This document shows positions 60,331-64,000 of a DNA stretch of 64,000 nucleotides, in pieces. A program made the position numbers and the translations under genes. Every line of letters starts with the position of its first letter. Within the stretch, counting starts at the first letter, position 1. This DNA is from Promerops cafer. Taxonomy: Eukaryota > Chordata > Aves > Passeriformes > Nectariniidae. The stretch covers positions 1,624,610 through 1,688,609 of the forward strand of contig VZSE01012476.1 of the NCBI GenBank assembly GCA_013398275.1. The letters are read 5' to 3'. The notes beneath the pieces were generated by a model, which searched no databases, had not been told where the DNA came from, and saw only the letters and a list, made by a program, of their open reading frames with translations.

Positions 60331-62887
60331 TCCAGGACTGGTATCTTGGTTTGGAAATAGGCAGGAGAGATTCCTACAGGCAGGAAAGGCTTCTTTTAGC
60401 TTTAGATGAGATCCACACTGACCACATACCATAATTCACTACTCCTCATAAATCAAGCTAAGACAAATTCCTCTTTAGTACCTGAAGACAGCATTGCCTT
60501 CAAGGCTCAACACTGTTTAGTTGCCCATCTGCTGATAAAACAAGCCTTGACACCTTATACATAGAGTCCCTTCAATGTCAGTTGCATCTCCAATGCCTGT
60601 CAGCATTTTTAAAGGGCTAGCTAAAACATAAATCTTCCTACACACAGTTATACCTCGTGTTTAGAGCAGTTTTCCTGTTGGTGACTCTGAAAATGAAAAG
60701 TAGGGTCTGTCATACATGTATGTGTAATCAGAACTAGAGTTCTTACCCTCACAGTGGTTTTTTTCCCCCTTTCCATTCTAGAAAATCCATTTTTGCTGTT
60801 ACTGGTATCTGTCCTTGTTTCTTTCAATCTGTTTAATCATTCCATTACCATTCTGGGTGTTTGACACCTGGTGAATTTGTCAGCATAATACACTGGTCCA
60901 TTAATTTTAAATTGACCATGAGAAACATGCAGAAGAAAATAATTTACCTGTATTTGAAATAACCAATTATGTTAGTATCACAACCATTGTAATGTAGCAT
61001 TAGTATTGCTCTTTGCCTCCACATCTCACCAACCATGGAACCAAACCTAGGTAGTCCTCAAACCTCAGAAAACTTTTGAGTTATAATTGGTATTTCCACT
61101 CCAGTGGGGGCATCAAATATTTTAAAAACGTGAGAAGACCCTTCACCACTCATGGAAGTGGACCCGGAACCACATCTGAATGCTGGTCAAAATAGGCTAT
61201 TTAACAATTTAATAACAAGTTTTTCAGCTTCTTTAGGAACTGCATTCCAGCTTTCTTATACCAAGTCATATCCCTATTGAGTAGATTCTACATTTGTGAA
61301 AACATCTATTTGCTTGATGAAGTTGTATTAAGGGAAAGTCTTGCTTCAAAGTCAAGGTACTGTAGAAAGAGCCAAACAGGTCATCAATAGTTTTGGGTGT
61401 AGTGATGGACATGTAGGCATATGGATTAATATAAATATCTGTTGGGACACACAAGTGTCAAAGTGATTTGGGAATCATGTATTTAGGAGGTTAAATCTCT
61501 TATGGATTTAGGTCTAAAAATTCTGTCAATATTAGCAACAGTCTGGATGACTCCTTATTTTGCCATAGCCTGTATCTGTGAGATGCTGAGGGCTGCTTAT
61601 CCTGACTTTTGTAAGGGCTGTGTATTCTGGGCATGCCCCAGGACCAGACCCGCAATAATTTGACTCTAACTGCACAATAGATTCTGTACTCACAGCTGTC
61701 TGATCCCTCTAATATGTCCATTCCTTTCTCTGTTCCCAGGGAAAGTCTGCAAGAAAATTAGAGATACAGATAATGGCAAAGCAATTTAAGCGAAAAGCAC
61801 AGAAGTGTAAGGACTTTTCCCCAGACAAACAGGGCTCAAGTTAGACAGCTACTGTCTTTCCTTGGCTTGTGTGTACACTCAGCCTTCCCATTCTTTACCT
61901 CATTCATATGAACATGTCTCAAAGCACAGCCGGTATGCCATGGCATTTAAAAAATAGCCTATTTACCCAAAATGTCAGTGCCTGAATGGAATCCTGTGCC
62001 CATTCTTAAAGACCCAGCAGACCCAGGGGCACCTGCCAGCATGAGGCAACTTAAAGAGTTGGTGTTTTAATTTTACGTCTTGCAAGACTTTGCTAAATGC
62101 CATCACTCATTGGAATGGGCCTACTGACCTCTCTGGACCACTCACCTGAATAATGAGTTAAGTCTGCACATCTTTTAGAAAAACCCAACAGCCCTGAACT
62201 TTGCATTCTCTTTTAATAATGTTTTACTGGGGAAGAGTAAAAACTTTCAGAATAACCAGAAATATCTCTACTCTCTCCCCATTCCCATTTTATCTCATTT
62301 TTCTTTATAAAGGCAGAGTGTTTCGTTTCCTTGAAATTGTTCTCTTTAGAACTGTAGCGCATTTCTTGGGAAATAAAAAAAATAAGGTTAGCTAAAGGAA
62401 TAGCAATTTGTCTGTGGCGTTTCAGCAAATCTGGCACTTTTCTCCTGTGCCACTGGTTTATTTCAGTTATGGGAATACAACCAACCAATACGTTTCTGAA
62501 GCATGAGTGAAAAAAAGCCCATAAAACAAAATCCATCTGTAAGCACAGAATCAATCAGAGTTGATGTAGTCAAAAAGAAAGATTTTTCTCATAGTTAAAA
62601 AAGTGTGTCAGATTATTGCAGACACAGAAGTTAAGTGTGCTAAAGGCAAAATCCAAGATCAATGGAAATATTTCTGTGGGGATTTAACACATACTGTGAA
62701 AAAAGCTTTGAATTTAAAGGATTAATGCTAGATGAAGATCAGGTACATACATGACACTCTCATGTTAATGAATGAGACAGATCCTTTTCTGTCAGCTGGT
62801 GTTGTGCTGAAGGGTGATGATAGCTGAGTGAGCGATCACCTCTTGTGAACAACCACAAATCATGTGGTGGTTTCATAGGTCATCTAG
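60331..62887. other. Anonymous DNA
   Basis: No gene, transposon or RNA recognised. The open frame 62213-62554 (minus, 113 codons) has no family match and overlaps a plus-strand frame. Confidence 0.6.
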
Positions 62888-62955
62888 ACCCATCCTATCT
62901 CTGAGCAGAGACATACCACCTCATGTGCTTAGGTGGTATAAGGCTGAGGATGGGT
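62888..62955. repeat. Nested inverted repeats forming a possible three-way structure
   Basis: Outer arms ACCCATCCT (62888-62896) and AGGATGGGT (62947-62955) enclose two hairpins: CTCTG-AG-CAGAG (62899-62910) and ATACCACCT (62913-62921) paired with AGGTGGTAT (62931-62939) around a 9-nt loop. All three pairings are perfect. No tRNA, hammerhead core or snRNA signature was found, so the identity is unknown. Confidence 0.8.
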
Positions 62956-63704
62956 AGCCACTAAATGTCTCTGCCATTAACCTGGGAAGTGATTTCATTG
63001 TAAAAAGGCCTTACTTAAGGTGCTTTTCTTGAGTCTAAAACACTGAAGGTGTGAGATTCAGGTGCCTAAACACAGGTTTCTTCCACCATGTGAGGCTCTC
63101 TGCTGTGTGATCTGGGATCTTCCCTGCAGCTCCCTGCAGGACCTGTCTTTCTCCTCCCATTTCATCCCTCTTACATGCAGTGTCCTCTACAGGAGTGGCC
63201 CCAAGCCCTCTTTCAAAAAACACAGTACAGGAGACACCTAAGTGAAATTAATAAATACCCAAGAAAAAATTGCTGTAGCCGCACTAAGTATGGTTTAGCT
63301 ACTGTTTTCTTTTTTGTTCTTCCATCTCTAAGTTGTCTAATTAATCCGCAATCTGTCATTACTGTAAACATGTTTATGACAATAATTGCTATCAATTGTG
63401 TACTGGCTCTTTGCTGAGACATACTGTCTCAGTGACATGAATTAGTTAAAACTTCTCAAAAAGAAAGGTATTTTTATTGTGGAACTTCAGTAGAGCTATT
63501 GAAGGTGGAAACAACTTCCCTTGGTTTTCCTGACCTTACCCTAACGTCCTTCTGAGGCCCCTAGGAATGAACAAAAAAGGAAAAGCTATTGACTTCATTG
63601 GGAAATGTCACCATTAACATTCAATGAGAATTTTTATAAGTAAGGACTAGGCTTTTCTCATGTCCTGCACTGAAATGATGATTTCCAAGACTGAGTATCT
63701 GGAA
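62956..63704. other. Anonymous DNA
   Basis: Nothing recognised between the nested hairpin and the CR1 copy. Confidence 0.6.
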
Positions 63705-64000
63705 GTAGGGTGTCAAGAGGATGCAGCCAGGCTCTTCTTGGCAGTGCCATCAATAAGGCAAGCGGCAATGGACAGAAACTGATGCACAGGAAGTTCCATC
63801 TCAACATGAGGAAAGATTTCTTTACTATTCAAGTGATTGAGCACAGGGAGAGGTTGCCCAGAGAGGCTGTGAAGTCTCCCTCACTGGAGATATTCCAGAA
63901 CATTCTGGACGCAGTTCCTGTGCAATGTGCTCTAGGATGTGTTTGAGCAGGGAGGCTAGGCCAGATGACAGCTGTGGTCCATTCAGACCTTGCCCATTCT
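63705..64000 (+). mobile_element. CR1 LINE, plus strand, running off the window
   Basis: The frame 63710-63946 reads through the CR1 reverse-transcriptase tail: HRKFHLNMRKDFFT, then ERLPREAVKSPSLEIFQ. The 3' UTR follows with GAGCAGGGAGGCTAGGCCAG and ATGACAGCTGTGGTCCATTC, and the window stops at CCCATTCT, just where the tail repeats should begin. It is 5'-truncated near 63705, and the reading frame over this short part is open. It differs from the 50225-50503 copy in sequence, indicating another subfamily or age. Confidence 0.93.

Overview
This window looks like AT-rich, CpG-poor vertebrate nuclear DNA from a bird, probably a songbird (passerine). The evidence is several CR1 LINE fragments of avian type, which carry the CR1 reverse-transcriptase tail peptides and the diagnostic 8-bp tail repeats of the ATTCTRTG kind, plus two LTRs that resemble songbird endogenous-retrovirus LTRs (recognised from memory, not by a search). 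I found no protein-coding gene, rRNA, tRNA, CRISPR array or operon-like structure. Open reading frames are short (longest 148 codons), overlap one another on opposite strands, and match no family I recognise except inside the CR1 elements. The window is best read as intergenic or deep intronic DNA. One base is an N (4903).

Layout. 1-2387: anonymous unique-looking DNA. About 2388-3219: a long LTR on the minus strand with a TATA box, a purine/G-run tract and a poly(A) signal. 3220-4761: anonymous, with a GC-richer patch. 4762-5041: a compact solo LTR on the plus strand with 5-bp target-site duplications. 5042-14636: mostly anonymous, with a decayed CR1 3' end near 10430-10560. 14637-27717: anonymous, with a GT microsatellite, palindromes and homeodomain-type motifs. 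28178-28996: the largest CR1 copy (minus). 30087-30153: a long GA repeat. 32052-32075: a C/G homopolymer-like tract. 32076-47855: anonymous DNA with simple repeats, two motif-dense candidate regulatory stretches (about 35970-36040 and 45570-45680) and perfect hairpins. 47856-50503: a cluster of three CR1 fragments. 50504-63704: anonymous, with a purine-rich stretch near 59950-60330 and a nested three-hairpin structure at 62888-62955. 63705-64000: a CR1 copy running off the right edge.

There is no gene system to assemble. The functional content I can defend is retroelement remnants, simple repeats, and hypotheses about non-coding regulatory DNA and structured elements. I did not find convincing evidence of a new biological system. 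The most unusual unexplained structure is the 68-nt nested inverted repeat at 62888-62955.
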